DNA of 64,000 nt from CAVONB01 sp963697205 (GTDB lineage: Bacteria; Pseudomonadota; Alphaproteobacteria; Rhizobiales; Hyphomicrobiaceae): the NCBI GenBank assembly GCA_963697205.1, contig CAVONB010000005.1, forward strand, positions 62,001 to 126,000, given 5' to 3'. The notes beneath the pieces were generated by a model. It saw only the letters and a program-made list of their open reading frames with translations. It searched no databases and was not told the DNA's origin. Both the position numbers and the translations under genes were made by a program. Position 1 is the stretch's first letter, and each line of letters starts with the position of its first letter. Below are positions 18,655 to 28,352 of the stretch, one piece after another.

Positions 18655-19409
18655 CGGTGCAGGTCCATGCCGAACACCTGCAGCCAGTGCTGCGCCTCGT
18701 CGAGACGCGGATAGGACTTGCGCACCAGCGCCCAGAACCGCGGTCCGTGGTTCATCTCCGCCAGGTGCGCGACCTCGTGCGCGGCGACGTAGTCGAGGAT
18801 GAACGGCGGCGCCAGGATCAGCCGCCAGGAGAACGACAATAGCCCCGTCGTCGAGCAAGAGCCCCACCGGCTCGTCTGATCGCGGATCGCGATCTTCTTC
18901 GGCTTCAGCTTCAACCGCTGCGCGTGCGTCTGCACCGCGCGATCGAGATCCCGCCCCGCCTCCGCAAACAACCAATTCTTCAACCGGCGCGGCGCCTGCT
19001 CGGCCGTACCGCTGACCAGCAGTTCGGGAAAGCCCCAGGGCGCCCGCTGCGCGACCACCAGCCCGCGCCTGGCCGAGCGTTCGCACGGCGTCGACGGACG
19101 GCAGGCAGCAAACACCACCCGGTGCGGCTCGCCGCGTAGCGGCAGCACGACCTGATCGCGGAAGGCGACGGGCTCGGGCAGGCTGTCGAGCCTCTCACGC
19201 ACCCAGTCGATATGGCGATGAATGAAAGGCGCGGCCTCGGACGGGTCGCACTCGACCGGCAGCGTGACGATCACTGCGCGCCGTGTACGGCTGACGCGCA
19301 AGGTCATGCGCCGGGCAGCCGGATGGTGGCGCACCTCCACGGGCGCACCGATCTCCGGCAGCGCGCCGCTCTTGGGCGTCGGAGTCGAAAGAGCACGGCC
19401 TTGCCGCAT
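18630..19409 (-). CDS. YgjP/DUF45-type zinc metalloprotease
   Basis: 259 aa. The signature is HEVAHLAEMNHGPRFW: HExxH plus the downstream His expected of this M48-like family. Upstream, RWGSCSTTGLLSFSWRL is the strongly conserved block of the YgjP/WLM family. Soluble, with no signal peptide. Biological substrates of the family are poorly known. Its 3' end overlaps the MFS gene by 25 bp on the opposite strand. Its start at 19409 is ATG. Confidence 0.88.
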   Translation of the reverse strand: MRQGRALSTPTPKSGALPEIGAPVEVRHHPAARRMTLRVSRTRRAVIVTLPVECDPSEAAPFIHRHIDWVRERLDSLPEPVAFRDQVVLPLRGEPHRVVFAACRPSTPCERSARRGLVVAQRAPWGFPELLVSGTAEQAPRRLKNWLFAEAGRDLDRAVQTHAQRLKLKPKKIAIRDQTSRWGSCSTTGLLSFSWRLILAPPFILDYVAAHEVAHLAEMNHGPRFWALVRKSYPRLDEAQHWLQVFGMDLHRYGVEDDD

Positions 19410-19682
19410 GAGGAGCCCTCGTCACGCGCAATGGAATACTGGTCCGAGCGGAAATCGGCGGCCATACACCCCCGTGCCGACGGCTGCCTTCGAGGTCGCT
19501 CACGAGCCTCGGTCAGCCGCAACGCGCACGCCGATGCCTTCCACCTATCAAGTTCGCGGGGCGTCGTCCCGCTTCAATTGGTTTCAAGCACGAACACAGA
19601 GGCCAAGGTGTGGCGGTTCGGCTTCACGGCCTGTGGACATTGCCCGCCCCAAGCCGCCGATCGCCGTTGGAGAGAACGTCAG

Positions 19683-20654
19683 TTACCGGCGCGCGAGGCG
19701 GGCATGGCGGCGGGTTGCAGAGACGATCTCGTGCACGATGCCGGGCTCGGTCATGGCATGGCCGGCGTCGGGCACGATCCTGAGGTCGACCGACGGCCAC
19801 GCCGATTTCAATGACCAGGCGTTACGCAGTGGCGTCACGACGTCATAACGGCCGTGGATGATTGTACCGGGGATGCCCGACAGCCGGTGGGCGTGTGCCA
19901 GTAGGAAGCCGTCGCGATCGAAGAAGCCTTCGTTGACGAAGTAGTGGCACTCGATACGGGCGAATGCGAGTGCATAGCTCTCTGCTGCAAACAGCCGCAC
20001 GCGATCGGGATCCTGCAGCAGCGACAGCGTCGTGCCTTCCCACACGCTCCACGCTTGTGCCGCCTCCAGCCGCACTGCGGCATCATCCCCCATCAACCGG
20101 CGATGATAGGCCCCGACCATGTCGCCGCGCTCTTCGGCTGGGATCGGCTTCTGGAAGGCTTCGTAGGCGTCCGGAAAGAGCCAGCTGCATCCCTCCTGAT
20201 AGAACCACGCCACTTCCGCGCGCGTCAGCAGGAAGATGCCGCGCAGGATCAGCGACGAGACGCGCTCGGGATGTGTTTCCGCATAGGCCAGCGACAGCGT
20301 CGAGCCCCACGAGCCGCCGACCAGTTGCCAGCGCTCGATGCCCAGATGGGTGCGCAGCCGTTCCATGTCGCGCACCAAATGCCAGGTCGTGTTGGCGTCC
20401 AGGCTGGCGTGCGGCAGGGACCGCCCGCATCCGCGCTGGTCGAACAGCACGATGCGATAGTGCGCCGGATCATGATAGCGCCGCATCGCAGCGTTGCAGC
20501 CGCCGCCGGGCCCGCCATGCACGATCAGCGCAGGCTCACCGGAAGGATTGCCGCATTCCTCGAAGTAGATGAGGTGGCCATCGCCGACGTCCAGCCGCCC
20601 TTGCCGATAGGGATCGGCAGGCGGATAGAAATTGAGCCTCTCACGCAGGTTCAT
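19683..20654 (-). CDS. pip: Proline iminopeptidase
   Basis: 323 aa alpha/beta-hydrolase of peptidase family S33, removing N-terminal proline from peptides in the cytoplasm. Oxyanion-side motif HGGPGGGCN, then FDQRGCGRS, nucleophile elbow GGSWGSTLSLAYA (Ser), acid GRYDVVTP (Asp) and C-terminal DAGHAM (His). Length and motif order fit Pip throughout. The segment FARIECHYFVNEGF is also typical. It is probably a single-gene unit; the 84-bp gap to the symporter gene holds nothing clear. Confidence 0.94.
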   Translation of the reverse strand: MNLRERLNFYPPADPYRQGRLDVGDGHLIYFEECGNPSGEPALIVHGGPGGGCNAAMRRYHDPAHYRIVLFDQRGCGRSLPHASLDANTTWHLVRDMERLRTHLGIERWQLVGGSWGSTLSLAYAETHPERVSSLILRGIFLLTRAEVAWFYQEGCSWLFPDAYEAFQKPIPAEERGDMVGAYHRRLMGDDAAVRLEAAQAWSVWEGTTLSLLQDPDRVRLFAAESYALAFARIECHYFVNEGFFDRDGFLLAHAHRLSGIPGTIIHGRYDVVTPLRNAWSLKSAWPSVDLRIVPDAGHAMTEPGIVHEIVSATRRHARLARR

Positions 20655-20738
20655 CGGGACGTGCCGGAAAAGAGTTGCCGCGATCCGGGCAGTTAAGCTG
20701 GCCGCCCCCGGCTAGGCAAGCGTTCCAGCCGCCGCGCC

Positions 20739-22580
20739 TCAGTCGCCCGGGCGCTGGCGCTGCTTCAGCCGCAGGATACGCATTTCGCGATCAAACAGCG
20801 TCTCGCCGCCAGGCATGCGCAAATCACGCGTCAACTCGAGCACGTGGCGCTCCGGCGCCGGCGTCAGCTTGCTCGTCACCAGTGCCGCCAGGAAGGCTGC
20901 GGGAACACCGAGCACACCGGCCAGCGCACTGTTGACCGACGTCACCTCCGCTTCTCCCGCGAGGATCGCGAGCACGGTGACCGCGAACCCCGCACCCAGA
21001 CCGGCCAGCGCGCCCCAGCTATTCAGCCGCTTCCACCAGATCGACAGCACGAGCAACGGAAAAGCCGTACCCGCCGATAGTGCCAGCGACCACAACAGCA
21101 GCATCAGCGGATCGGCGGGCGCCACCGTCGCGATGGCGAGCCCGACCAGCACAGCGACCGCAAGCCCCAGTCGCGCCACCAGCAAGCGCGCGCTGTTGGC
21201 CGGCGGCTCCCACGACAGCCCGTTGAACACGTCCTCGGCCAGGATGTTGGCCAGCGCCGTGACCGTCGCCGTCGCGCCCGCAAGCGCCGCCGCGATGCCG
21301 CCCACCAGCGCCGCGTGAAACAGCACCGCCGGCATGCCCGCCGCCATCGGCAGCGCAAACAGCACCGCGTCGCGATGCAGCGCCACGCTCGAAATGGAGA
21401 ACTGCGTCGATGGCAGCGCGGTCTGCGCAAACCCCATCTGCGCCAGTTCGCGGATCCAGGCCGGAAGGCTCTCCCCGCGTCCGGCCTGGACGAAATCCAT
21501 CACGAAATCACGCATGAACACGGCGACCGAGGCGATCGTCAGCATCGACACGCCGAAGAAGAACACCGCCCAGCCCAGCGCCTTGCGCGCCTCGTAACCG
21601 GTCGGCGTGGCCACCACGCGCGGCACCACCCACGGCGCCGACGCGACACCGGCCATCACCGTCATCGATGTCAGCGTGAATGACAGCGCACCGACGTCGC
21701 CGAACGCCTTGGCGAAGCGCTTGGAGGCAGCCGCGAGCTCCGCCCCCGGCAGCGCAAGCGCCAGCGGCGCCGGCAGCGTGATCGCAATGCCTTCCGCCAC
21801 CTCCGCACGGCCGAGCGCGCGCAAGACCGGCCCGTGCGACAGCTGTGGCAACGGCATGTTCGTCGCGAACACGGCCACGATCGCGACCGGCACCGCAAGC
21901 GCAAGCAAGGCCACGATCGCCATCGCCACACCCGACCATGTCTGGCTGCGCACACCGCCCGCCGCCAGGATCGCGAACACCGTCAGCGCCAGCAACGACG
22001 CCATCATCCCCGGCGACTGCCCGGTCAGCCACGCCGCCGCGAAAGCGCCCAGATGCAATTCGGCCGCGATCATCAAGACCAGCGGCACCGACAGCACCGC
22101 CGCCGACGCGACACGCAACGCCCGGCTTTGCAGCCGGCGACCGAAATAGCCTGGCAGCGTGAAGGCGCCGAACTTTCGCAGATATGGCGCGATCAGCACC
22201 GCCGTGACGACGAACCCCGATACCGCGCCGATCACGATGCACAGCCCGTCGAAACCCACGACGTAAAGCACGCCCGTCATCGCCACGAGCCCTGTCGCCC
22301 CATACACCGTCGTGCCCATCAGCAGGCCCGTGTAGGCGGCGGGAACGCGTCGCCCGCAGGCGAAATAATCGAGCGGATCGCTGCAGCGCGCCGCGATCCC
22401 GATCGCAAGGAACAGCGCCAGCGGCCCCGCCAGCAGCGCCAGCGCAATGCGGTCGCGCGCCCATCCCAGCTGCTCGAAGATCAGCAGCAGCATGAACAGC
22501 CCGACGACCGAAGCCGCGAAGATGCCGAAATAGATCCCCAGACGCGGATTGACGAGACGGGAGCGCGTCGTCGCGGCCAT
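20739..22580 (-). CDS. Sodium:solute symporter, large subunit (acetate/short-chain acid type)
   Basis: 613 aa, about 13-14 membrane helices, SSS family. The stretch LDYFACGRRVPAAYTG is the family's first-helix signature. The C-terminal half carries a long insertion relative to ActP and a cytosolic tail (RDLRMPGGETLFDREMRILR), as in the VC_2705-type symporters. Such proteins work with a DUF4212 small subunit, which is encoded 80 bp upstream here (22661-22918). The substrate is likely acetate, propionate or another small carboxylate, inferred from the family and the neighbouring regulator. Confidence 0.85.
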   Translation of the reverse strand: MAATTRSRLVNPRLGIYFGIFAASVVGLFMLLLIFEQLGWARDRIALALLAGPLALFLAIGIAARCSDPLDYFACGRRVPAAYTGLLMGTTVYGATGLVAMTGVLYVVGFDGLCIVIGAVSGFVVTAVLIAPYLRKFGAFTLPGYFGRRLQSRALRVASAAVLSVPLVLMIAAELHLGAFAAAWLTGQSPGMMASLLALTVFAILAAGGVRSQTWSGVAMAIVALLALAVPVAIVAVFATNMPLPQLSHGPVLRALGRAEVAEGIAITLPAPLALALPGAELAAASKRFAKAFGDVGALSFTLTSMTVMAGVASAPWVVPRVVATPTGYEARKALGWAVFFFGVSMLTIASVAVFMRDFVMDFVQAGRGESLPAWIRELAQMGFAQTALPSTQFSISSVALHRDAVLFALPMAAGMPAVLFHAALVGGIAAALAGATATVTALANILAEDVFNGLSWEPPANSARLLVARLGLAVAVLVGLAIATVAPADPLMLLLWSLALSAGTAFPLLVLSIWWKRLNSWGALAGLGAGFAVTVLAILAGEAEVTSVNSALAGVLGVPAAFLAALVTSKLTPAPERHVLELTRDLRMPGGETLFDREMRILRLKQRQRPGD

Positions 22581-22660
22581 ATCTCCTCACCCCTCCTCTA
22601 GCATTGACTGCCGAAGTCCGCGCGCACGCTGATCGCGCACACCGATCACGCCCGGACCTG

Positions 22661-22918
22661 TCAGGTATCCTCGTGGGCGCCGTGCCAGTGATCGATCGCG
22701 TCCTGCCGGTTGATGAACCCGCCGATCGTGAACAGGGCAATCAGGATCACCCCGTGCAGCGCCAGGAAGTATCCGAGCGGAAACCCGAGGAACTTGTTGG
22801 AATCGAGCTTGTCCGCATACAGCGGCAGAACGAATACGACGAGCAGGAACGGGATCAGGCTCGCCAGCATCTGCCACTTGGTATGACGCCAATAGGGCTT
22901 GCGTTCCTGACGCTGCAT
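22661..22918 (-). CDS. DUF4212 small subunit of the sodium:solute symporter
   Basis: 85 aa with two membrane helices (LIPFLLVVFVLPLYADKL and a second spanning about residues 48-68). The pattern YWRHTKWQM near the start and FPLGYFLALHG in the middle fit DUF4212. These small proteins nearly always precede the large VC_2705-type symporter gene and are thought to form a complex with it. Start at 22918. Confidence 0.85.
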   Translation of the reverse strand: MQRQERKPYWRHTKWQMLASLIPFLLVVFVLPLYADKLDSNKFLGFPLGYFLALHGVILIALFTIGGFINRQDAIDHWHGAHEDT

Positions 22919-23199
22919 GGCTCGTCCCCACTCTCGATCCCGAACGCCGCTCTCGCAAGCAGCCGCCACGTGCCCCGTGGCTCGCACGAAGCCCATCACG
23001 CTGCAACCCGTCGTCGCAGACATTGCCAACTGATGACACTGCCCACCAATTGCGGCGGCAAACGGAGTGCCCGGGCCGCGCGCCACCTCGGCCGGCCGTG
23101 CAGCGCAACAGGCGCACGCTTCCCTGGCCCCCCTTAAAGGTTACCCGAAGCCAACAGCCCGAAACCACCCGTCATGCCGCGCTCGGCGCCAATCGCTGC

Positions 23200-23229
23200 T
23201 TGCCACTCGCTTGGGCAGGCTGCATAAAT
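23200..23229 (+). promoter_or_regulatory. Possible promoter of the LuxR-type response regulator gene
   Basis: TTGCCA (23200-23205) and ATAAAT (23224-23229) are 18 bp apart, 101 bp before the start codon. The rest of the 411-bp divergent region 22919-23329 shows no gene or clear repeat. Confidence 0.3.
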
Positions 23230-23329
23230 TATGTGATGTGACGTGGTGCGACGAACAACCGCGCCCTGCACGCACGGGTGGCGGTCGCCAACCGCCACGA
23301 CGAGATTGGTGAACGAGGAGCGGTCCGCA

Positions 23330-24007
23330 ATGGCTGCGGCACAAAAGGTTGCAGCGACACGCATCGTGATCGTCGACGATCACCCGCTGTTTCGCGGTGC
23401 GCTGAAGCAGGCGCTGTCGTCCGCCATCGCCCAATCGCAGATCGGCGAAGCCGGCTCCCTGGACGATCTGTCCGCGCAACTTTCCGCCGACAACAACGTC
23501 GACCTGATCCTGCTCGACCTCGCCATGCCCGGCGTGCGCGGCCTGTCCGGCCTGCTCTACCTGCGCGCCCAGTACCCCCAGATCCCCGTCGTGATCGTTT
23601 CAGGCACCGAGGATGCTCCCATCATCCGGCGCGCGGTCGCCTTCGGCGCCTCCGGTTTCGTGCCCAAGTCGCGCCCGGTGGACGAGATCAGGACCGCCGT
23701 CGTCAAGGTGCTGGCCGGGGAGATCTGGACGCCGCCGGAGGTCGACATGTCGATCCCGCCGGACGCCGAGGCCGGCGACCTGCTGAGCCGGCTCGCCACG
23801 CTGACGCCGCAGCAGGTGCGCGTCCTGATGATGCTCGGCGAAGGCCTGCTCAACAAGCAGATCGCCTACAAGCTGTCGGTCTCCGAGGCGACCATCAAGG
23901 CGCACGTGTCCGCGATCCTGCAGAAACTGGGCGTCGACAGCCGCACGCAGGCCGTGATCGCGATCAACAAGATCGACGGCAGCGAGTGGCAGAACCTGGC
24001 CGGCTGA
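23330..24007 (+). CDS. NarL/LuxR-family response regulator (ErdR-like)
   Basis: 225 aa. Receiver domain with IVDDHPLFR (acidic pocket), phospho-acceptor Asp in LILLDLAMPG and Lys in GFVPKSRP. The C-terminal LuxR-type helix-turn-helix is LTPQQVRVLMMLGEGLLNKQ followed by SEATIKAHVSAILQKLGV. ATG at 23330 follows GAGGAG by 9 nt. It is divergent from the DUF4212/symporter pair. In Pseudomonas the similar MxtR/ErdR system controls acetate uptake and acetyl-CoA synthetase, so control of this symporter is likely (inference). Its sensor kinase is not in the window. Confidence 0.85.
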   Translation: MAAAQKVAATRIVIVDDHPLFRGALKQALSSAIAQSQIGEAGSLDDLSAQLSADNNVDLILLDLAMPGVRGLSGLLYLRAQYPQIPVVIVSGTEDAPIIRRAVAFGASGFVPKSRPVDEIRTAVVKVLAGEIWTPPEVDMSIPPDAEAGDLLSRLATLTPQQVRVLMMLGEGLLNKQIAYKLSVSEATIKAHVSAILQKLGVDSRTQAVIAINKIDGSEWQNLAG

Positions 24008-24018
24008 GCCGCCCCGGC

Positions 24019-26403
24019 TCATCCCCCGATCATCGCGATCCAGTCGTCTTCGCTCAGCACCGTGACCCCGAGTTCGCGCGCCTTGGCGAGCTTGGAGCCC
24101 GCGTCCGCCCCCGCGATCACAAAGTCGGTCTTCTTCGACACCGAGCCCGCGACCTTGGCGCCAAGGCGTTCCGCCTGCGCCTTCGCCTCGTTGCGCGACA
24201 GCTTCTCCAGTGAGCCTGTGAAGACGACCGTCTTGCCCGCCACCGCCGTGTCGGTCTTCACCGCCTCCAGCGGCTCCGGCGTCACGTGCGCGAGCAGCGC
24301 ATCCACCTCCGCCACATTGTGCGCCTCGTGGAAGAAGTCGAGCAGCGCATCGGTTGCAACCTCGCCGATCCCCTGCAGGCCTGCGAAGTCGAGATACGCC
24401 TCTCCCGGCATGCCCTCGGCCGCCCGCTTGGCCACCTCAAGGAATGCCGGCACGCTTTCGAACGCCGACGACAGCGCCTCCGCCGCCGCGGCTCTCACAC
24501 CCTTCACGCCCGCAACGACATCGCGAAAATCACCCGGCTCCTGGGCCTGAGCGAACAGGTCATCCGCCCCGGCCGCCGCATTCGCCCGCCCCGCCACGTG
24601 TCGCATCAAGGTTTCCGCCGTCTTCGGACCGAGGCCGGCCACACCGACGAGCCTGCGATAGTCCGCGTTCGGCCGTGCCGCTTCGGCCGCCGCCAACGCC
24701 ACCCGCAGCGCCTCGATCGAGCCGTAGGCGCGCGCCAGATCCCGCGCCGTCGTCTCGCCGACATGCCGAATACCCAGCGCGAAGATGAATCGGTCGACAC
24801 CGATTCGTCGGCGCGCATCGATCGATCGGACGAGGTTCTCCACCGACTTCGCGCCGAACCCTTTGCGATCCTCCAGCTTGTCGGCCGCCGCGCGATTGCG
24901 CGCTTCGAGCCTGAAGATGTCGGCGGGACGCCGGATCAGCCCCTCGTCGAAGAACAGCGCAATCTTCTCCTCGCCGAGCCCCTCGATATCGAATGCGTTG
25001 CGCGAGACGAAATGGCGAAGCCTCTCCTTTGCCTGCGCCGGACAGACGAGACCGCCCGTGCACCGGCTGACCGCATCGGCTTCCCCGCGCTCGTCGATCT
25101 CGCGCACCGCCTCGCTGCCACACACCGGGCAACGGTCGGGGAACGCGTACGGCTTCGCGCCGGTCGGCCGCTTCTCCGTCACCACCGACACGACCTGCGG
25201 GATCACGTCGCCGGCGCGCTGCACGACCACCGTATCGCCGATGCGAATGTCCTTGCGGTATATCTCGTCGGCGTTGTGCAGCGTTGCGTTCTGGACGACG
25301 ACGCCGCCGACGGTGACGGGCTCCAGCTTGGCCACGGGCGTCAGCGCGCCCGTCCGCCCGACCTGGATCTCGATGTCGCGAAGCACCGTCACGGCCTGCT
25401 CGGCTGGGAACTTGTGCGCAATCGCCCAGCGCGGCGCGCGCGACACGAAGCCGAGCCGCTCCTGATAGTCGAGCCGGTCGACCTTGTAGACGACGCCGTC
25501 GATGTCGTAGCCGAGCCCCGCGCGCTTCTCCCCGATCTCCCGATAGAATGCGAGCATTTCGTCCACGCTTCCGCACACGCGCATCAGCGGATTGACCGGG
25601 AAGCCCCACCGCTTGAAAGCGGCCACGACACCCGATTGCGTCTCCGCGGGCAGCCGGCTGGCCGCCCCCCACGCATAGGCGAAGAACGCGAGCGGCCGCG
25701 TTGCCGTGACAGCCGGATCCTTCTGCCTGAGCGAGCCGGCCGCCGCGTTGCGCGGATTGGCGAACGTCTTGCCCCCCTCGCCCTCCAGCCGTTCGTTGAG
25801 CGCCCGGAAATCCGCGCCGCGCATGTAGATCTCGCCGCGCACTTCGATCAGGTCGGGCACGGATCTGTCGCCGATCTTGTTCGGGATCTCCGCGATCGTC
25901 GCCACGTTGGCGGTCACGTTCTCGCCTTCTGAACCGTCGCCGCGCGTCGCCGCCGTGATAAGCCGCCCTTTCTCGTAGGTCAGCGAGATCGACAGCCCGT
26001 CGATCTTCGGCTCCGCCGTCATCGCCAGGCGCGCATCGGCGCTGAGCCCCAGGAACCGGCGCACACGCTCGGCAAAATCCGTCACGTCCTCGTCGGCGAA
26101 CGCGTTGCCGAGCGACAGCATCGCCACCGCATGCCGCACCTTCCCGAACACCCCGACCGGCGCCGCACCGACGCGATGGCTCGGACTGTCGGGCCGGACG
26201 AACTCGGGAAACCGCGCCTCCAGCGCAGCGTTTCTCTGGCGCAGCGCGTCATATGCGGCATCCGAAATCTCCGGCGCATCCGACTGGTAGTAGAGCCGAT
26301 CATGATGCCCGATCACATCGGCCAGCGCTTTCAGCTCCGCTTGCGCGTCCTCAGGCGTCAACGCGTCGACAGGCTTGGCATGGGGCACGGGCGATTTGGC
26401 CAT
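24019..26403 (-). CDS. ligA: NAD-dependent DNA ligase
   Basis: 794 aa. It seals nicks in replication and repair. Domain Ia is followed by the adenylation domain with catalytic Lys in EPKIDGLSISL. Then come GDGSEGENVT, RGEIYM, FANPRNAAAGSLRQ, the OB fold (VGRTGALTPVAKLEPV), a zinc finger (CPVCGSEAV and CPAQAKERLRHF), tandem HhH motifs and a C-terminal BRCT domain (GKTVVFTGSLEKLSRNEAKA). It is somewhat longer than the 670-720 aa usual for the family, with the extra residues mainly in the HhH-to-BRCT region. Placement near bamD is common in Hyphomicrobiales. Confidence 0.97.
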   Translation of the reverse strand: MAKSPVPHAKPVDALTPEDAQAELKALADVIGHHDRLYYQSDAPEISDAAYDALRQRNAALEARFPEFVRPDSPSHRVGAAPVGVFGKVRHAVAMLSLGNAFADEDVTDFAERVRRFLGLSADARLAMTAEPKIDGLSISLTYEKGRLITAATRGDGSEGENVTANVATIAEIPNKIGDRSVPDLIEVRGEIYMRGADFRALNERLEGEGGKTFANPRNAAAGSLRQKDPAVTATRPLAFFAYAWGAASRLPAETQSGVVAAFKRWGFPVNPLMRVCGSVDEMLAFYREIGEKRAGLGYDIDGVVYKVDRLDYQERLGFVSRAPRWAIAHKFPAEQAVTVLRDIEIQVGRTGALTPVAKLEPVTVGGVVVQNATLHNADEIYRKDIRIGDTVVVQRAGDVIPQVVSVVTEKRPTGAKPYAFPDRCPVCGSEAVREIDERGEADAVSRCTGGLVCPAQAKERLRHFVSRNAFDIEGLGEEKIALFFDEGLIRRPADIFRLEARNRAAADKLEDRKGFGAKSVENLVRSIDARRRIGVDRFIFALGIRHVGETTARDLARAYGSIEALRVALAAAEAARPNADYRRLVGVAGLGPKTAETLMRHVAGRANAAAGADDLFAQAQEPGDFRDVVAGVKGVRAAAAEALSSAFESVPAFLEVAKRAAEGMPGEAYLDFAGLQGIGEVATDALLDFFHEAHNVAEVDALLAHVTPEPLEAVKTDTAVAGKTVVFTGSLEKLSRNEAKAQAERLGAKVAGSVSKKTDFVIAGADAGSKLAKARELGVTVLSEDDWIAMIGG

Positions 26404-26472
26404 GACGGCTGCAGGCTCCAGGACTGACGGCTGGCGGCAATCGACGGCAGCGCGCGGGCGGCGTCAAGACCG

Positions 26473-26973
26473 TCAGTACCTGACACCGAACCGGCGGCAG
26501 ACGGCAGCCAGCATCCAGGCCGGCCCGCTGACGAGATAGCGCGCGTCCTCCAGGAACCCCGGCCGCCGCGCTTCCAAGCTGTAGCCGAGGAACTGCGCGA
26601 CCCACGCCAGCACGTAGACGAACAGCGCCACCTGCCACAGCGGCGTGTCTCCCCAGCGCGCCAGCACGCCGGCCAGGATCAGGCACGCGAACGCGAATGT
26701 GGCGACGCCCACGGCCAGTGGCCGCGACATTGTTGCAGTGTAGAGCACCAGCGCCAGGGCGCCGACGACACCCCACGAGAGCCCCGGCACCAGGCGCAAG
26801 GCGTCTGGAAACGGCATCGCGGAGAGGAAGGCAAGCACGCACCAGCTCATCACCGGCACGGTGACCCAGTGCACGGCCCTGTTCACGATGCTGCGGTGGG
26901 CCTCATCATAAGCGGCAAGCAACCGATCGATCCGGCGCTCCGGGCCCGATGGCGTCTGGCCCGTCGTTGTCAT
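26473..26973 (-). CDS. DUF962/Mpo1-like membrane protein
   Basis: 166 aa, four predicted membrane helices. AYDEAHRSIVNRAVHWVTVP matches the N-terminal signature of DUF962. WVAQFLGYSLEARRPGFLED matches the C-terminal one, except that the usual His of 'GH' is Tyr here. Yeast Mpo1 is an iron-dependent dioxygenase acting on 2-hydroxy fatty acids, so the loss of one conserved His weakens any claim of the same activity. It lies 69 bp upstream of ligA on the same strand. Confidence 0.75.
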   Translation of the reverse strand: MTTTGQTPSGPERRIDRLLAAYDEAHRSIVNRAVHWVTVPVMSWCVLAFLSAMPFPDALRLVPGLSWGVVGALALVLYTATMSRPLAVGVATFAFACLILAGVLARWGDTPLWQVALFVYVLAWVAQFLGYSLEARRPGFLEDARYLVSGPAWMLAAVCRRFGVRY

Positions 26974-27160
26974 GACGTCCCCGTTGCGAATCCCGATATC
27001 CCGAGGTTAGCCCGTCGGGCGACGATCTTCGAGAGCCAACGAACGCATTGTGGGGACGCAGAGCCAGCGCATGCGACGCCGCCGCATGGCACAACGCCAG
27101 CACGGCACAACCGCACATCCCAAACAGGTGATGGATCGGTCCTATCCGTGAAACCCGATC

Positions 27161-27182
27161 GCAGGCACTCAGCAGGCACTCA
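27161..27182. repeat. 11-bp tandem duplication at the bamD stop codon
   Basis: GCAGGCACTCA occurs twice head to tail (27161-27171 and 27172-27182). The second copy includes the bamD stop codon (minus-strand TGA, 27180-27182). Either copy alone would supply the stop, so the protein is unchanged. Confidence 0.8.
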
Positions 27183-28043
27183 GCCGCCGCCAAGCGACAG
27201 CTTCGGCAGGCTGCGCCACGTGCGCTTCAGCCAAGAGCCGGTGTCCTCACGCGGCGCCAGTCCATCGGAAGCCAGCAGCGCATAAGCATCCTTGTACCAG
27301 CGCGAATCGGGGAAGTTGTGGCCCAACACGGCGGCCGAATTCTGAGCCTCGTTCTTGATGCCGAGCGCCATGTAGCTCTCGGTCAGCCGCATCAGGGCTT
27401 CCTCGACGTGCGCGGTCGTCTGGTATTCGTTCACCACAGTCTTGAAGCGATTGATCGCGGCGACGTAGTTCTTGCGCTTCAAGTAGTAGCGCCCGACCTC
27501 CATCTCCTGCGCAGCAAGCGTATCCTCAGCGATCCGGATCTTGTTGTCGGCTTCCCGCGCGTACGTGCTGTCGGGATAGCGTGCCTTCAGCGTCTTCAGC
27601 TCCGACAGCGCCTTGCGGGTCGCGGACTGGTCGCGATTGGGCTGGCGCATCTCGTCGAAGTAGACCGAGGCGATGATATTATGCGCGAGCGCGGCGTCCT
27701 TCGTGCCCGGATGCAGCGTCGTATAGCGCTGCGCGGCGGCGACCGCTTCCGGCCCCTTGCCAGCCTTGTAGTAGGAGTAGGCCGACAGCACCATCGCGCG
27801 GCGCGCCTCCGGCGCGTAGGGATGATCGCGGTCCAGCGCCTCGAACTTGCGCGCCGCCGCCTCCCACTTGCCGCGATTGAGCAGCGCGTCGGCCTCCGAG
27901 TACATCTTGCCCGGCGGATCGGGATTGAGCAGCTTGGCGGCGTCGTTGCCGGAAGCACAGCCGGCGAGCAACGCCGTCAGCCCCGCGACGACGCAGCCCA
28001 TGACCTTGCCGGTGAAACGGCCGCTCTTGGCTGTTACGTGCAT
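27180..28043 (-). CDS. bamD: Outer membrane protein assembly factor BamD
   Basis: 287 aa lipoprotein of the BAM complex, which inserts beta-barrel proteins into the outer membrane. The signal peptide ends in the lipobox LLAGC (Cys29). Five TPR-like helical hairpins follow; markers are KMYSEADALLNRGKWEAAAR, FEALDRDHPYAPEARRA, VGRYYLKRKNYVAAINRF and VVNEYQTTAHVEEALMRL. Placement just downstream of lpxC is typical of Hyphomicrobiales. Length is near family norm. Confidence 0.95.
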   Translation of the reverse strand: MHVTAKSGRFTGKVMGCVVAGLTALLAGCASGNDAAKLLNPDPPGKMYSEADALLNRGKWEAAARKFEALDRDHPYAPEARRAMVLSAYSYYKAGKGPEAVAAAQRYTTLHPGTKDAALAHNIIASVYFDEMRQPNRDQSATRKALSELKTLKARYPDSTYAREADNKIRIAEDTLAAQEMEVGRYYLKRKNYVAAINRFKTVVNEYQTTAHVEEALMRLTESYMALGIKNEAQNSAAVLGHNFPDSRWYKDAYALLASDGLAPREDTGSWLKRTWRSLPKLSLGGG

Positions 28044-28302
28044 CCCTCGCGTGGCTCCGGTTCTCGGCTCGCTTCGGCGGTGACCCCCCTGGCCACCCGA
28101 ACGGTCAGTGTGGCTTCAGTGCCCCGTGACCCACAGTGCCGTCGTCCTGGCACACTAGCACACGAGTTGCACGGCCCGCCCACTCCCCCTGTTCGGCATC
28201 CACCGACGCTTTTGCAGTCTGCAGCGTGAATTATGGTGAGCGTGCGGCAAACCGAATGCGACGGGTCCGCGCGCACAAAGCTCAGTCAACGTGCGTTCGC
28301 GA

Positions 28303-28343
28303 TAAAGAAAAAGGCGGCCGCTGCCCCCCGACAGCGGGCCGCC
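28303..28343 (-). terminator. Rho-independent terminator after lpxC
   Basis: On the minus strand GGCGGCC-C-GCTG pairs with CAGC-GGCCGCC around the loop TCGGGGGG (28313-28343), followed by TTTTTCTTT. It lies 10 bp after the lpxC stop and marks the end of the ftsZ-lpxC transcript, so bamD needs its own promoter. The remaining 28044-28302 shows no gene. Confidence 0.85.
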
Positions 28344-28352
28344 ATGGCGCGC

